Positions 53,141-63,327 of a stretch of 64,000 nucleotides of DNA are shown in pieces. Numbering within the stretch: position 1 is the stretch's first letter; each line of letters opens with the position of its first letter. Source of the stretch: Cohnella xylanilytica (GTDB lineage Bacteria; Bacillota; Bacilli; Paenibacillales; Paenibacillaceae); NCBI RefSeq assembly GCF_014212175.1, contig NZ_JACJVR010000068.1, positions 13,371 to 77,370 on the forward strand. The letters are read 5' to 3'. The notes under the pieces are model-generated. The model saw only the letters and a program-made list of their open reading frames with translations, did not search any database and had not been told where the DNA came from. The translations under genes and the position numbers were made by a program.

Positions 53141-54217
53141 GTGCCGGATCGGGAGAGCGGTTGGCAACAAGCGCTGGTGGATTACGTGAACGCGGTGAAC
53201 GAGGACGGGCTCGGCGGCCGGGACGGTTCGTTCCGGAGAGTGCCCGACGCCGAGCACCGGGCCCGTCTCGTCCGCAGGTTCTTTACGGCCCGGGGCGACG
53301 GCACCGCCCGGCGGAAGCCCGTGCGCAGCGAGATCCGCGCGAGGCTGCTCAGCCAGGCGGAGCGGGCATCCGAGGCGCTCTGCGACGTGCAGATTCACCT
53401 GCTGCGCTCCTTCGAGCAGGGGAACCTTCCCTGGGTCGAGGAGAGATTGGACCGGGAGCGCATCCGGTTCATTCAGGCGGGCGGCCGCTGGCGCATCGAC
53501 CGGATCGAGCCGCTTCAGTCGGAGCATCGCGCAGACGCCTGGCTCGGCGAAGGAAGCCCGGACGGGGGCGCCTGGCACGAACGGACGGTCGTTCCGTCCG
53601 TCCCCTACTTGAATCCGGCCGCGACGACGGCCTTCAAGTCGAGGGTGCTGGCCGGACAAGGGACGGCCGGCGGCTGGTGGGGAGACGCGCACGATCCGTC
53701 GCGCCGGGGCAGCCGCTACCGGCGGGAGGACGCCGTCGCCTATGCCGAAGCGTGGTGGGACCGCTACAATCCCGAATACGAGGGATTCGAAGTGAACTGC
53801 ACGAACTACGTCTCCCAGTGCATCTTTGCAGGGGGAGCGCCGATGAACTATACTGGGAGAAGAGAATCGGGCTGGTGGTACAAGGGGCGGGCGAACGGCC
53901 AGGAGCTGTGGAGCTACAGCTGGGCCGTGGCGCACAGCCTGCAGCAGTACCTGTCGCAGCCGCGTTCGTATGGCTTGCGGGCGGAGGAGGTCGAATCCCC
54001 GAAGCAGCTCATGCCGGGGGACGTCATCTGCTACGACTGGGACGGCAACGGCCGGTTCCAGCACAATACGATCGTGACCGCGTTCACGCCCGACGGCATG
54101 CCGCTCGTGAACGCCAATACGGTCAGCAGCCGCCGCCGCTACTGGGATTACCGCGATTCGTACGCCTGGACCGAACAGACCCGATACCGCTTTTTCCATA
54201 TCGTCGACGAATTCTAG
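53141..54217 (+). CDS. amidase-domain protein (PF12671-type)
   Basis: The 358-residue protein has a C-terminal amidase_6-like domain (from about 195) with [14 protein letters not shown], the catalytic Cys in NCTNYVSQC and His in [10 protein letters not shown]. The first part is helical. There is no clear signal peptide, so it may be cytosolic or spore-associated. GTG start with AAGGGGGAAG upstream. It lies before ddl. Confidence 0.82.
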   Translation: MPDRESGWQQALVDYVNAVNEDGLGGRDGSFRRVPDAEHRARLVRRFFTARGDGTARRKPVRSEIRARLLSQAERASEALCDVQIHLLRSFEQGNLPWVEERLDRERIRFIQAGGRWRIDRIEPLQSEHRADAWLGEGSPDGGAWHERTVVPSVPYLNPAATTAFKSRVLAGQGTAGGWWGDAHDPSRRGSRYRREDAVAYAEAWWDRYNPEYEGFEVNCTNYVSQCIFAGGAPMNYTGRRESGWWYKGRANGQELWSYSWAVAHSLQQYLSQPRSYGLRAEEVESPKQLMPGDVICYDWDGNGRFQHNTIVTAFTPDGMPLVNANTVSSRRRYWDYRDSYAWTEQTRYRFFHIVDEF

Positions 54218-54262
54218 GCAAGGACTCATCCAAGACTTATTCAGCCGGACCGGAGGATACCC

Positions 54263-55414
54263 ATGGGACATAAGGTGCGCGTCGGCCTCGTCTACGGCGG
54301 ACGCTCGGGAGAGCACGAAGTATCGCTGCAGACGGCTCTAGCCGTGCTTAAGGCATTCGATTACGACAAATACGAACTGATTCCGTTCTATATAACGAAG
54401 ACCGGCCAATGGCGCTCGGGCCCGCTGCTTCAGGCGCCTCCGGCGGCCGTCGCGGAGCTTCAATTCGAAGGCCGGCCGGAACCTTCCGACTCCGATGGCG
54501 TGCAGCTTCAAGCCCAGGCGCTTCTGCCGGTCATCCAGGGGATGTCGGAGAGCGTGCTGGCCGCGAAGGGAGCGCCGGCGGACGACAGACCGATCGACGT
54601 CATGTTCCCGCTGCTGCACGGCACCTTCGGCGAAGACGGCACGATTCAAGGATTGTTCGAGATGGCGGGCCTTCCGTACGTCGGAGCGGGCGTTCTCGCT
54701 TCCGCGGTCGGCATGGACAAAGCCGCCATGAAGACGATGTTCGCCCAGGCCGGCCTGCCGCAGGTCGGCTATCGTTACTTCACGCGGTTCCAATGGAATC
54801 GCGGACGGGAATTCGAGCTGGCGGGCATCGAGGAGTCGCTCGGCTACCCGTGCTTCGTCAAGCCGGCCAACCTCGGCTCGAGCGTCGGGGTGTCCAAGGC
54901 GCGCAACCGGGAGGAGCTGGTCGCCGCCATCGAGGAAGCGCTGCGTTACGACCGGAAGGTGATCGTCGAGGAGTTCGTCGACGCGCGCGAGATCGAAGTG
55001 AGCGTGCTCGGCAACGACGAGCCCCGCGCTTCCGTTCCCGGCGAGATCGTCAGCTCGAACGAATTCTACGACTACAAGGCCAAGTATATCGACGGCAAGT
55101 CGGTCATGGTCATCCCGGCGGAGATTCCGCCGGAGACGGCGCAGGCGATCCGCGAGATGGCCGTCCGCGCCTTCCTCGCGATCGACGGCTCCGGCTTGTG
55201 CCGGGCGGACTTCTTCCTGCGGCGCAGCGACGGGGCGGTGTTCATCAACGAAGTGAACACGATGCCGGGCTTCACCCCGTTCAGCATGTATCCGCTCATG
55301 TGGAAGGAGACGGGAGTCTCTTACCGCGAGCTGCTCGATACGCTGATCCGGCTGGGGATCGAACGCTACGAGGAGAAGCAGGCGATCGATTACGGCGGCG
55401 GAGCGGCGGAATAA
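54263..55414 (+). CDS. ddl: D-alanine--D-alanine ligase
   Basis: Ddl joins two D-alanines with ATP for peptidoglycan. The 383-residue protein has the ATP-grasp fold with GGRSGEHEVSLQTA, HGTFGEDGTIQGLFEMAGLPYVG, FVKPANLGSSVGV and the metal-binding FINEVNTMPGFTPFSMYP. The ATG follows GGAGG. Length is that of the vertebrate-like long Ddl of Bacilli. Confidence 0.97.
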   Translation: MGHKVRVGLVYGGRSGEHEVSLQTALAVLKAFDYDKYELIPFYITKTGQWRSGPLLQAPPAAVAELQFEGRPEPSDSDGVQLQAQALLPVIQGMSESVLAAKGAPADDRPIDVMFPLLHGTFGEDGTIQGLFEMAGLPYVGAGVLASAVGMDKAAMKTMFAQAGLPQVGYRYFTRFQWNRGREFELAGIEESLGYPCFVKPANLGSSVGVSKARNREELVAAIEEALRYDRKVIVEEFVDAREIEVSVLGNDEPRASVPGEIVSSNEFYDYKAKYIDGKSVMVIPAEIPPETAQAIREMAVRAFLAIDGSGLCRADFFLRRSDGAVFINEVNTMPGFTPFSMYPLMWKETGVSYRELLDTLIRLGIERYEEKQAIDYGGGAAE

Positions 55415-55689
55415 GGCGCAGGCCGCAGCGGTACGCCGTGAGCCGATAGGCTCCATGCAAGTCGACTTTACGCATCGCGCCAAGCGCTGACGCCTTCGCC
55501 TTGCGCACTAAGAATAACCGCCCTGGCGGGCGCCGCGGATCGGCGCCTCCCGTACCGGCCCGGCCGGCGCGGGAGGCCCGATCTCTTTTATGGCCGCGGA
55601 CGGATAACGGGCCGCTCGCTCTCCGCTGCCTTTCCATCGCCCGCCGGCTCGGTTTATAATAATCGCAAAACGCGATCGGAGGAATGTCC
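55415..55689. other. intergenic region, weak hairpin only
   Basis: No gene is supported. GCCTCCCG (55545-55552) pairs with CGGGAGGC (55570-55577), followed by ATCTCTTTT, a possible terminator for ddl. Confidence 0.4.
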
Positions 55690-56013
55690 ATGGGGTTCCA
55701 GACCGAATTCAATTCCGTATGCAAGTTCAAGTCGGAGCAAGAGCTGTACGAGCTGCTTGAATACGGGCGGGGCAAGATGGTCAAGAAGCAATTCCGCGTC
55801 TTCCCGACCGGACAGAAGGTCATCGCCTACTCTCCCGACAACCAGGCCGTGGCGATCGTCCGCATTCTGGCTTCCATCGCGGAGATCAACTTCCAGGGCG
55901 AAGAAGTGACGGAAGTGGAGATGGAGCTGGTGCGGCGCCTGACCGAAGAAGAATCGCGGGTGCAGACGGCTCTCGCGCACGAGATGTTCTTCGGCGAGCA
56001 TTCCGGCGGCTGA
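55690..56013 (+). CDS. small conserved protein, unknown function
   Basis: The 107-residue cytoplasmic protein has no recognised motif: strands around KKQFRVFPTGQKVIAYSP and a C-terminal helix of Glu/Arg/Leu. The ATG at 55690 has GGAGGA seven bases upstream; an ATG six bases earlier is less likely. I do not recognise the family. Confidence 0.65.
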   Translation: MGFQTEFNSVCKFKSEQELYELLEYGRGKMVKKQFRVFPTGQKVIAYSPDNQAVAIVRILASIAEINFQGEEVTEVEMELVRRLTEEESRVQTALAHEMFFGEHSGG

Positions 56014-56071
56014 TCGGGCCGGGAATGGGCACACTCTTGGTAACGCGAGAAGCGACGGGAGCGTGCCTGCC

Positions 56072-57067
56072 TTGATCGTAAGATTCGGATTTGTCGCGAT
56101 GTCGGTTCAGCTCGAGAACGCATCCCCGTCCCGGACGATGACGATGGCGAACTTCGCCAAGCTCGCCGACCGCGAGGCGGGGTTGCGCCGTTTGGAGCGG
56201 CTGGCGGAGGAGAATCTCCGCAATACGCTTCGCCTGCTCAAGCATTGCAAATATATGGACGTGAAGGTGTACCGCCTGACGTCCAAGCTCATTCCCCTCG
56301 CCACGCACGAGGACTTGGCGGATTGGGACCCGTACGCGGCTCTGGCCCCGGCGTTCGCCGAGACGGGAGCCTTCGCGCGGGAGGCCGGCATTCGCCTCTC
56401 GTTCCATCCCGACCACTTCACCGTGCTGAGCACGCCCCGAGAGGACGTGCGGGCCAAGTCGGTCAAGGATCTTCGGCACCACGTCCGCATGCTGGAGCTG
56501 ATGGGGCTCGACGAACGCGCCATGTGCAACATCCACGTCGGGGGCAGCTACGGGGACAAGAAGGCGGCGGCCGGGCGCTTCCTGCGCAACTTCGCGGCTC
56601 TGGACGAGGCGATCCGGCGAAGGCTGACGTTGGAGAACGACGACAAGACGTTCACCGCCTCCGAGACGCTGGCCGTCTGCGAGGAGGCCGGGGCGCCGAT
56701 GGTGCTGGACATCCATCATCATGCGGTCAATAACGAGGGGGACAAGGCGGAAGAGCTGTGGCCGCGCATCCGCGCGACCTGGGAGAGGCGGGAGCGGTCC
56801 GGCTTGCCTCCGCTGCCGCCGAAGATACACGCCTCCAGCCCCAAGAGCGCGAGCGACCCGAGAGGGCACGCCGATTACGTCGAGCCCGGGCCGCTGCTCG
56901 CCTTCCTGAAGAGCGTCGCGGGCGAGACGCCGGCGCTCGACGTCATGATCGAAGCGAAGCGGAAGGACGAATCGCTGCTCCGCTTGATGGACGACCTGCG
57001 GGCGGCGCAGGCGGCCGGCGAGCCGGTGCGGGTTCTGGACGGGGCGAGCGCCGAGGTGCTGGCATGA
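56072..57067 (+). CDS. uvsE: UV-damage endonuclease
   Basis: UvsE nicks DNA on the 5' side of UV photoproducts and works in alternative excision repair of spore-forming and other bacteria. The 331-residue TIM-barrel protein begins IVRFGFVAMSV, followed by NLRNTLRLLKHC, LSFHPDHFTVLS, ICNIHVGG-like (MCNIHVGGSYGDK), LTLENDD, DIHHH and MIEAKRKD, which hold the metal ligands. I chose the TTG at 56072 with GGGAG upstream; a GTG nine bases earlier is possible. Confidence 0.93.
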   Translation: MIVRFGFVAMSVQLENASPSRTMTMANFAKLADREAGLRRLERLAEENLRNTLRLLKHCKYMDVKVYRLTSKLIPLATHEDLADWDPYAALAPAFAETGAFAREAGIRLSFHPDHFTVLSTPREDVRAKSVKDLRHHVRMLELMGLDERAMCNIHVGGSYGDKKAAAGRFLRNFAALDEAIRRRLTLENDDKTFTASETLAVCEEAGAPMVLDIHHHAVNNEGDKAEELWPRIRATWERRERSGLPPLPPKIHASSPKSASDPRGHADYVEPGPLLAFLKSVAGETPALDVMIEAKRKDESLLRLMDDLRAAQAAGEPVRVLDGASAEVLA

Positions 57068-57076
57068 ACGGGGGCG

Positions 57077-57123
57077 GCGCGCGTCCGGCGAAGCGAATGG
57101 CTGGTCGGGCGCGCGGCTTTTTT
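57077..57123 (+). terminator. probable terminator of uvsE
   Basis: GCGCGCGTCCGGC pairs imperfectly with GTCGGGCGCGCGG, followed by TTTTTT. Confidence 0.65.
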
Positions 57124-57227
57124 CGTTTTTCCGAAGAAAAGTTTGCGGATGGATCGGGCGCGCCGCCCGGCCGTCTGGTACAATAACGGTATACTCGCAT
57201 ATCGGTTCATAAAGGGATGATGGAGGC

Positions 57228-58052
57228 ATGTGGCTGGCTTGGGCTTCGATGGTATTGATCGGCGTCGTATCGGCTATTTTCGGAAGCATCGTCGGTCTGG
57301 GCGGGGGAATCATTATCGTTCCGTCGCTCGTTCTGCTCGGTCCTTCCCTGTTCGGGGAGACGATCTCCTCGCAGCACGCGGTCGGGACGTCGCTGGCGGT
57401 TCTGATCTTCACGGCCCTGTCGGCGACATGGACGTACAAGAAGCAAGGCAAGGTCGATTGGCGAACCGGCTGGCTGTTCTTCGCGACGAGCGGACCGGCG
57501 GCGATGGGGGGAGCCGCGATCACGAATCTGATTCCGCAGGGACCGTTCCAACTCGCGTTCGGCGTATTCATGCTGATTATGTTCGGTCTGATGATCGCCC
57601 GGGAGAGAATGAAGCCGCTGCAGATCGACTGGAGCATCAAGCGCACGTTCACGGACGGCTCGGGTCAGACGTATACATACGGCTACAACGTGACGCTCGC
57701 CTTGATCATCGGCGCGGGAGTCGGCATCTCGTCGGGACTGTTCGGCATCGGCGGAGGCTCTCTGTTCGTCCCCCTCATGGTCTTGCTGTTCCGCTTCCCG
57801 CCGCACGTCGCGACCGCGACCTCGATGTTCGTCATTCTGCTGTCGTCGGTGCTCGGAAGCGGCGTGCATCTGTGGCACGGCAACATCGATTGGTATTTGT
57901 TCCTCGCGCTGGCGCCGGGCGCGATCGTCGGGGGACGGGTCGGAGCGGTCATCGCCTCGAAGCTGACCGGCAAGCAGCTCATGTGGCTGCTTCGGGTAAC
58001 CCTGCTGCTGGTGGCGATTTACCTCATCGTTAAAGGCCTGCAGGAGATGTAA
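57228..58052 (+). CDS. TSUP/TauE-SafE family sulphite/sulphur exporter permease
   Basis: The 274-residue membrane protein has about eight segments and the TauE/SafE pattern: IFGSIVGLGGGIIIVPSLVLLG and the second half-repeat GLFGIGGGSLFVPLMVLLF. Such proteins carry sulphite, sulphoacetate or related anions. The ATG has GGAGG upstream. No sulphur gene is close. Confidence 0.9.
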   Translation: MWLAWASMVLIGVVSAIFGSIVGLGGGIIIVPSLVLLGPSLFGETISSQHAVGTSLAVLIFTALSATWTYKKQGKVDWRTGWLFFATSGPAAMGGAAITNLIPQGPFQLAFGVFMLIMFGLMIARERMKPLQIDWSIKRTFTDGSGQTYTYGYNVTLALIIGAGVGISSGLFGIGGGSLFVPLMVLLFRFPPHVATATSMFVILLSSVLGSGVHLWHGNIDWYLFLALAPGAIVGGRVGAVIASKLTGKQLMWLLRVTLLLVAIYLIVKGLQEM

Positions 58053-58085
58053 AAGGCGAATCGACGAGGGGATTGGCCGGAACCG

Positions 58086-58099
58086 TCGAAGCGCTTGCA
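58086..58099. promoter_or_regulatory. weak cre-like site
   Basis: TCGAAGCGCTTGCA fits the cre consensus except for the second base. It lies about 130 bp before suhB. It may be chance. Confidence 0.25.
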
Positions 58100-58221
58100 A
58101 CGTATGTAATGTAGAGTATGAACGCGATGGCCAAGCCCGAATCCGAGAATCGCACGAAGCGACAAGAGAACGAAGAGGCAAGCCTAGCGCCCTATTATAT
58201 AGAAGATTTGAGGGATGATTC

Positions 58222-59058
58222 ATGGAAGAGAACGAGCAGATTATCGGCAGCAAGAGCTTCACCGCCGTTGCCGTCAACTGCGCGTCCAAGGCGGGGGAAT
58301 GGATCAAGAGCCGGATCGGACAGTTCGCGGAGCCGGATCTGAAGCATTCGATGCACGACCTGGTGACCGAAGTGGACAAAGGCTCCGAGAGGCTCATCCG
58401 CAATCTGATCGGCACTCATTTTCCGCATCATTCGTTCCTGGGAGAAGAAGGCGTCGAGCCCGGACCGGAAGCTTCCGCGAGGGCGCTCGAGAAGGTGAGC
58501 GACGCCGAATATTTGTGGATCGTCGACCCGATCGACGGCACGACGAACTATGTGCACGACTTCCCGTTCTATTCGGTGTCGATCGCGCTCGCCCGCAAGG
58601 GCCAGGTGATCGTCGGCGTCGTCTACGACCCGTCGCGCGACGAATTGTTCGTCGCCGAGCGGGGCAAGGGAGCGTACGTGCACGGCAAGCGAATGAGCAT
58701 CTCCGGCGAGAAGGCGCTCCGGCAGAGCCTGGTCGCGACGGGCTTCCCGGCCGACCACACGGCGGCGCTGCCGGCGAACCTGAAGCAGATCCAGGCTGTC
58801 GCCCCGCAAGTCCGCAACGTGCGGGTCGCGGGCTCCGCCGCGCTGCATATGGCTTATGTGGCGGCGGGACGGTTAAGCGGATTCTGGGAGATCGGGCTTA
58901 ACGCCTGGGACCTCGCGGCGGGATCGCTGCTCGTGGAGGAAGCGGGCGGCCGGGTGACCGATCAATCCGGGGAACCGTACCATCTGGGCGTCCGCAACGT
59001 GGCGGCGAGCAACGGCTGGATCCACGGCGAGCTGCTGGAGGCTCTGAAGAAGGCGTAA
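58222..59058 (+). CDS. suhB: inositol monophosphatase family protein
   Basis: The 278-residue phosphatase has the metal motifs GEEGVEP, WIVDPIDGTTNYVH and GLNAWDLAAGSLLVEEAGG. It could act on inositol phosphates or related sugar phosphates. The ATG follows GAGGGATGATTC. A small in-frame open frame upstream (58118) is not supported as a gene. Confidence 0.9.
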   Translation: MEENEQIIGSKSFTAVAVNCASKAGEWIKSRIGQFAEPDLKHSMHDLVTEVDKGSERLIRNLIGTHFPHHSFLGEEGVEPGPEASARALEKVSDAEYLWIVDPIDGTTNYVHDFPFYSVSIALARKGQVIVGVVYDPSRDELFVAERGKGAYVHGKRMSISGEKALRQSLVATGFPADHTAALPANLKQIQAVAPQVRNVRVAGSAALHMAYVAAGRLSGFWEIGLNAWDLAAGSLLVEEAGGRVTDQSGEPYHLGVRNVAASNGWIHGELLEALKKA

Positions 59059-59119
59059 CGCTTCTTCGCATGCTCGGCCGGACGGCAGGCCATCCTATGA
59101 AGAATAAGGGAGGCGGCAG

Positions 59120-59464
59120 ATGATGATGGCAGACGAGCGGAAGAAGAACGAAGCGCTCGAGCTCGAGACGGAAGAAGGCGCCGCGGCGCCGGGGGGCCGC
59201 GGGGCGGCTGAGACTTCGGCCGACGAAGGGCCCTTCGCCCACTCGTCGGCGGCGGAAGCCGAGCTGGCCCGGCATCTGGAAGGGCCGATCGAGACGGGCG
59301 ATCCGCGGGAGGAAGCGGTCGCGCGCTTGTCGCCCCGCTGGGAGATCCGCGTGCAGGCGGAGTTCGACCCGGTCGCGGAGGAGACGGCCTTGTACCGGAA
59401 GATGGCCAAGGAAGCGGACGGCCGTTATGACGGCGACGCTAGAGAATCGAGAAGAAGATCGTGA
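59120..59464 (+). CDS. small acidic protein, unknown function
   Basis: The 114-residue protein is charged and low-complexity, with Glu/Ala-rich stretches, and has no recognised motif or signal peptide. The ATG has GGGAGG at a good distance; two further ATGs follow immediately. A terminator follows, so it is expressed as a unit. It may not be conserved. Confidence 0.6.
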   Translation: MMMADERKKNEALELETEEGAAAPGGRGAAETSADEGPFAHSSAAEAELARHLEGPIETGDPREEAVARLSPRWEIRVQAEFDPVAEETALYRKMAKEADGRYDGDARESRRRS

Positions 59465-59469
59465 TGAGG

Positions 59470-59506
59470 GCGGAATTCCCCGCGGAGCGGGGGATTCCGC
59501 TTTTTT
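59470..59506 (+). terminator. rho-independent terminator
   Basis: GCGGAATTCCCCGC pairs with GCGGGGGATTCCGC, followed by TTTTTT. Confidence 0.85.
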
Positions 59507-59615
59507 GCATGCGCGTTAATCCGCCGCGGCTGCTCGCGAGCGGCTAACGGAACCGGCTGCCCTTATTTCGCTCCGTATGCCCCTTCTTCCGGCGACCCGA
59601 TTGCAAAAACTGCCG

Positions 59616-59663
59616 AAATGTTAACATTTTGCCGCTGACGCCTTCCCGGGCTTGCCTTACAAT
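59616..59663 (+). promoter_or_regulatory. promoter of the second two-component system with upstream palindrome
   Basis: A perfect 14-bp palindrome AAATGTTAACATTT (59616-59629) lies just upstream of CTGACG-17-TACAAT (59635-59663). It is a candidate operator for a global or local regulator. Confidence 0.5.
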
Positions 59664-59763
59664 GTAGCTTGCGGACGTACGAGGCTCGAGGTTGTTCTCC
59701 TCCGGAGGACGGCCTGTTCCCGCGTTCCCGCGCCATCGGACAGACGTTAAAGGGGATACGCGC

Positions 59764-61518
59764 ATGCCCAGAATCAACTTGTTCCGCAAAATCGTCCTCG
59801 TCCTGGCCGCCATGCTCGTGCTGATCGCCGGCCTCTACTCCTATTCCAACCGGACGAGTACGGACGTTCTTCGCGAAGAGCTGAACCGTTCGAACACGAG
59901 CAAGCTCGACTTTTTCCAATCCCAACTGAACGCCAACATCGATTCGATCTCGCTGTGGCCCAACCTTCTTATTCACGATCCCGACATCTCCGAGCTGAAG
60001 GACGCCGAGCCGATCGCCGGTCCCTATCTGGACCTGGAGCAGATCGAGCTCGTGAAGCGCATCCAGCAGAAGCTCAGCACCCAGGAGAGTTCGATCAATT
60101 GGAAAAGCTCCCTCTACATCTATTCCCCGAAGCTGAACCGGATGATAAGCGATACCGACGCCGTCACGTACGACGACGGGGAGCTGAAGAGCCGCATGAA
60201 GCAGGGCTGGCAGGTGATGCCGATTCCTTCCGAGGGGGAAGGCTCGTTCCAGTTCTCGCTGCTCACGGTCGCCCCCTTCAAGTCGTTCCATAACCCCGCC
60301 GACGCCAGCCTCATCATCGAGGTTCGCTTCCGCAGCCAGAATCTCGTGTCGATGCTCGACGACTTCAAGAGCGACAGCCGGCGCGACCCGTTCCTGTACA
60401 AGCAAGGGGTCGGCATGATCTTCAACAGCTCGGCCGACCGCAGCGTGGCCAAGGAGCTGGCCGACAAGCTGGAGCGGCAGAAGCTGATGGACGCCAGCAA
60501 CCAGACGATCTCTCTTCACGGGGAGAAGTATCTGGTCAACACGAAGTGGTCGCCGACGACCGAGTGGTACCTGATCGACTACATCCCGTATTCCGACGTC
60601 GTCGGGCCGATCGAGAAGTCCAACAAGCTTTTCTACCTGTCGATCGGTTCTCTGCTCATCATGGGCTGCGTCCTCGCCTATCTGCTGTACGCCCAGGTTC
60701 AGGTGCCGATGAAGCGGCTCGTTCACAGCTTCCAGCGGCTCAAGCAGGAGGATTATTCGGTTAGGCTCGTGCCCAAGGGGCGCGACGAGTTCAGCTTCGT
60801 CTTCATGCGCTTCAATTCGATGGTGGAGCAGATTCAGGAGCTGTTCGACAAGGTGTATCTGGAGAAAATCCACGTGCGCGAAGCCCGGCTGAAGCAGCTT
60901 CAGTCGCAGATCAACCCGCACTTCTTCTACAACTGCTTCTCCTTCATCTCCAGCATGGCGAAGCTGGGCAATAACCGGGCCATCGTCGACATGAGCCAGA
61001 ACCTGTCCAGCTATTACCGCTACACGACCCGGCAGGAGCGCGACTTCGTGAAGCTGTCGGAGGAGCTCGACTTCGTCACGAGCTACCTGGAGATTCAGCG
61101 CCTGCGCATGAACCGGCTGAACTTCGAGGTCGAGCTGCCTTCGTGGCTGCGCCACCTGGAGATTCCGCCGCTGCTCATCCAGCCGCTCGTCGAGAACGCC
61201 GTGCAGCACGGCATCGAGGAGAAAGCCGGCGAAGCGAGGATCCGTCTCGCCGTGTCCGGAGAAGGCGGGCGGGTGCGCATCGTCGTGGAGGACAACGGCA
61301 AGGGAATGGAGGAGACGGAGCTGCGGAAGCTGGAGAGGAAGCTGGCCGGCCCGATGGACGAAGAGATGGGCTGCGGCCTGTGGAACGTCCATCAGCGGTT
61401 GCTGCTGAGGTACGGAGAAGATTCGAGGCTGTCGATCGCGCGCTCCGAACAAGGAGGGCTGCGGGTCGAGCTGGAATGGCGGATGAGCCCGGCGGGCGGT
61501 AAGGAGGTCGGAGCATGA
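59764..61518 (+). CDS. sensor histidine kinase, YesM-type
   Basis: The 584-residue membrane kinase has a first segment (about 8-28), an extracellular Cache-like domain (about 30-285), a second segment (about 290-312), a HAMP domain and the kinase motif LQSQINPHFFYNCFSFISSM. The HATPase has ENAVQHGI and DNGKGM. The ATG follows AAAGGGGATACGCGC. Its regulator overlaps the stop by ATGA, and the target is probably the sugar-binding gene downstream. Confidence 0.93.
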   Translation: MPRINLFRKIVLVLAAMLVLIAGLYSYSNRTSTDVLREELNRSNTSKLDFFQSQLNANIDSISLWPNLLIHDPDISELKDAEPIAGPYLDLEQIELVKRIQQKLSTQESSINWKSSLYIYSPKLNRMISDTDAVTYDDGELKSRMKQGWQVMPIPSEGEGSFQFSLLTVAPFKSFHNPADASLIIEVRFRSQNLVSMLDDFKSDSRRDPFLYKQGVGMIFNSSADRSVAKELADKLERQKLMDASNQTISLHGEKYLVNTKWSPTTEWYLIDYIPYSDVVGPIEKSNKLFYLSIGSLLIMGCVLAYLLYAQVQVPMKRLVHSFQRLKQEDYSVRLVPKGRDEFSFVFMRFNSMVEQIQELFDKVYLEKIHVREARLKQLQSQINPHFFYNCFSFISSMAKLGNNRAIVDMSQNLSSYYRYTTRQERDFVKLSEELDFVTSYLEIQRLRMNRLNFEVELPSWLRHLEIPPLLIQPLVENAVQHGIEEKAGEARIRLAVSGEGGRVRIVVEDNGKGMEETELRKLERKLAGPMDEEMGCGLWNVHQRLLLRYGEDSRLSIARSEQGGLRVELEWRMSPAGGKEVGA

Positions 61519-63140
61519 TCGAGATATTGCTCGTGGACGACGAGTCGTACGTGACGGAGAGCTTGAAAATCACGATTCCGTGGGACAGCCTGGGCGTCCG
61601 GTCCGTCTATACCGCTTCGTCGGCCGCCGAGGCGCTGACGATCCTGGAGGCGCAGCCGATCGACATCCTCGTTACGGATATCCGGATGCCGGAGATGGAC
61701 GGGCTGGAGCTCGTCCGCCTGGTCGCCGAGCGCTGGCCGAACGTGCGCAGGCTGCTGCTGACGGGGCACTCGGACTTCGAGTACGCCAAGAAGGCGATCC
61801 AGCTTCAAGTGGCCGGCTATATTCTGAAGCCCGTGGACGACGACGAATTCATGAGATGCGTCCTGGGCGAGATCGAGTCGCTGAAGGACGAATGGGAAGA
61901 GACGGAGAGGTACCATAAGCTTCTGTACGACATGAAGTCGGACCGGAGGCGTCTCGCCGAGGATGTGATGAGCGATCTGCTGCTCGGAAGGCAGCTGTCC
62001 GAGAGAGCCGTGGCCGACAAGCTGCGGAAGTACGAGATTCCGCTGCGGCCGCAGGCCCCCTCGTTCCTCATGCTCGTTCAGCTCGGCAGCCATTTCGCCG
62101 ATTACGATCCGGAGTCGCTCTCCCTCATGGAATACGCCGTCGGCAATATCGCCGAGGAGGTGCTCGGCCCGGCTTACCTCGTCTGGCACGGCAAGGCTCC
62201 GCACGATTGCCTCGCTCTCGTGGCGACGACGAATCCGGAAGGCCCGGGCGGCGGCGCCGTGCGTCCGCTTCGGGAAGAGACCGGGCGGCTCGCCCGGGAG
62301 GTGGGGAAGCAGGTCCGTTCCTATCTGAAAGGCGATATCTCGATCGTCATCAGTCCTTGGTTCGTGTTCCCGGAGGGGATGTCCGAGGCTTACCGCAACG
62401 CGCTCGGGACGCTGTTCCGGCATGGCGGAGCGAGCGATTCCGTCATTCTGTTCCAGGAGGACTACCCGGACGCGCCGGGTTCCGTCCGCTCGCTGGAGAC
62501 TCTGTACAAGCCGCCGACCCTCATCCATCTGCTGGAATCGAAGCAGTGGACGGCGGCCGAGGCGAAGATCGCGGAGGTGTTCGGGTATTTGGAGACGGAG
62601 AAGGCGGCCGTCACGCGGGAGCATCTTTTCGAAGTGTATCTGTGGATCGCGAACGCCTGCCTGTACGCCGCTCACCGGCACGGAGTGCTCGTTCACCAGA
62701 TCGACGCGGCGGGAGCCGACCTGTTCATCGACCGGAGCATGGTTCAATCGCCGGAGAGGCTGCGCCGCTGGGCGTCGGAGCTGTTCGGGAAGCTGAAGGA
62801 GGAGCTGTCCGACACCGACGTGTACGCGAGGGGCCATCTCATCAAGCAGGTGCAGGAGCTGGTCACGCGGGACATCGGGCTCGACATCTCGGTGAAGACG
62901 ATCGCGGAGAAGGTCTACCTGCACCCCGTCTACCTGTCGAAGATCTACAAGAGCGAGACGGGCGAGAGCCTCGGCGATTATATGATCCGCATCCGCATGG
63001 AGAGGGCGCTCTACCTGCTCAAGCATACGAACAAGAAGATTTACGAGATTACGGCCGAGCTCGGCTACCAGAATCCGCAATATTTCAGCAAGATGTTCAA
63101 AAAGCATTACGGCATGACGCCGCACGAGTACCGCGACTGA
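61515..63140 (+). CDS. response regulator, YesN-type (receiver plus AraC HTH)
   Basis: The 541-residue protein has a receiver domain (about 1-120) with DDE at the acidic pocket, phosphorylated Asp in DILVTDIRMPEMDGLE, and YILKPVDDD. The C-terminal AraC-type HTH (about 440-540) ends GMTPHEYRD. It pairs with the kinase whose stop it overlaps. A sugar-binding lipoprotein gene follows 190 bp downstream and is its likely target. Confidence 0.93.
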   Translation: MIEILLVDDESYVTESLKITIPWDSLGVRSVYTASSAAEALTILEAQPIDILVTDIRMPEMDGLELVRLVAERWPNVRRLLLTGHSDFEYAKKAIQLQVAGYILKPVDDDEFMRCVLGEIESLKDEWEETERYHKLLYDMKSDRRRLAEDVMSDLLLGRQLSERAVADKLRKYEIPLRPQAPSFLMLVQLGSHFADYDPESLSLMEYAVGNIAEEVLGPAYLVWHGKAPHDCLALVATTNPEGPGGGAVRPLREETGRLAREVGKQVRSYLKGDISIVISPWFVFPEGMSEAYRNALGTLFRHGGASDSVILFQEDYPDAPGSVRSLETLYKPPTLIHLLESKQWTAAEAKIAEVFGYLETEKAAVTREHLFEVYLWIANACLYAAHRHGVLVHQIDAAGADLFIDRSMVQSPERLRRWASELFGKLKEELSDTDVYARGHLIKQVQELVTRDIGLDISVKTIAEKVYLHPVYLSKIYKSETGESLGDYMIRIRMERALYLLKHTNKKIYEITAELGYQNPQYFSKMFKKHYGMTPHEYRD

Positions 63141-63327
63141 GGGGGCGCGCGGTCGCGTTCGGGCCGCTCCGGCCTGTCGCTTCCGAGACGAGGAGCCCGA
63201 ATGCCGCGTCGCTCCCCGCGACAATGGTTGGCAAAGGTGCAGAAATCTTCGATTAATGACATAGGTCGGCGCGCGGGTCTTCCCTATAATTAGCCTTAGC
63301 AAGCATCCAAGCCATAGGGGGAACAGT

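Noticed and set aside
58118..58342. Small protein upstream of suhB
   Set aside because: It overlaps the suhB start in another frame and has no ribosome site or conserved pattern.
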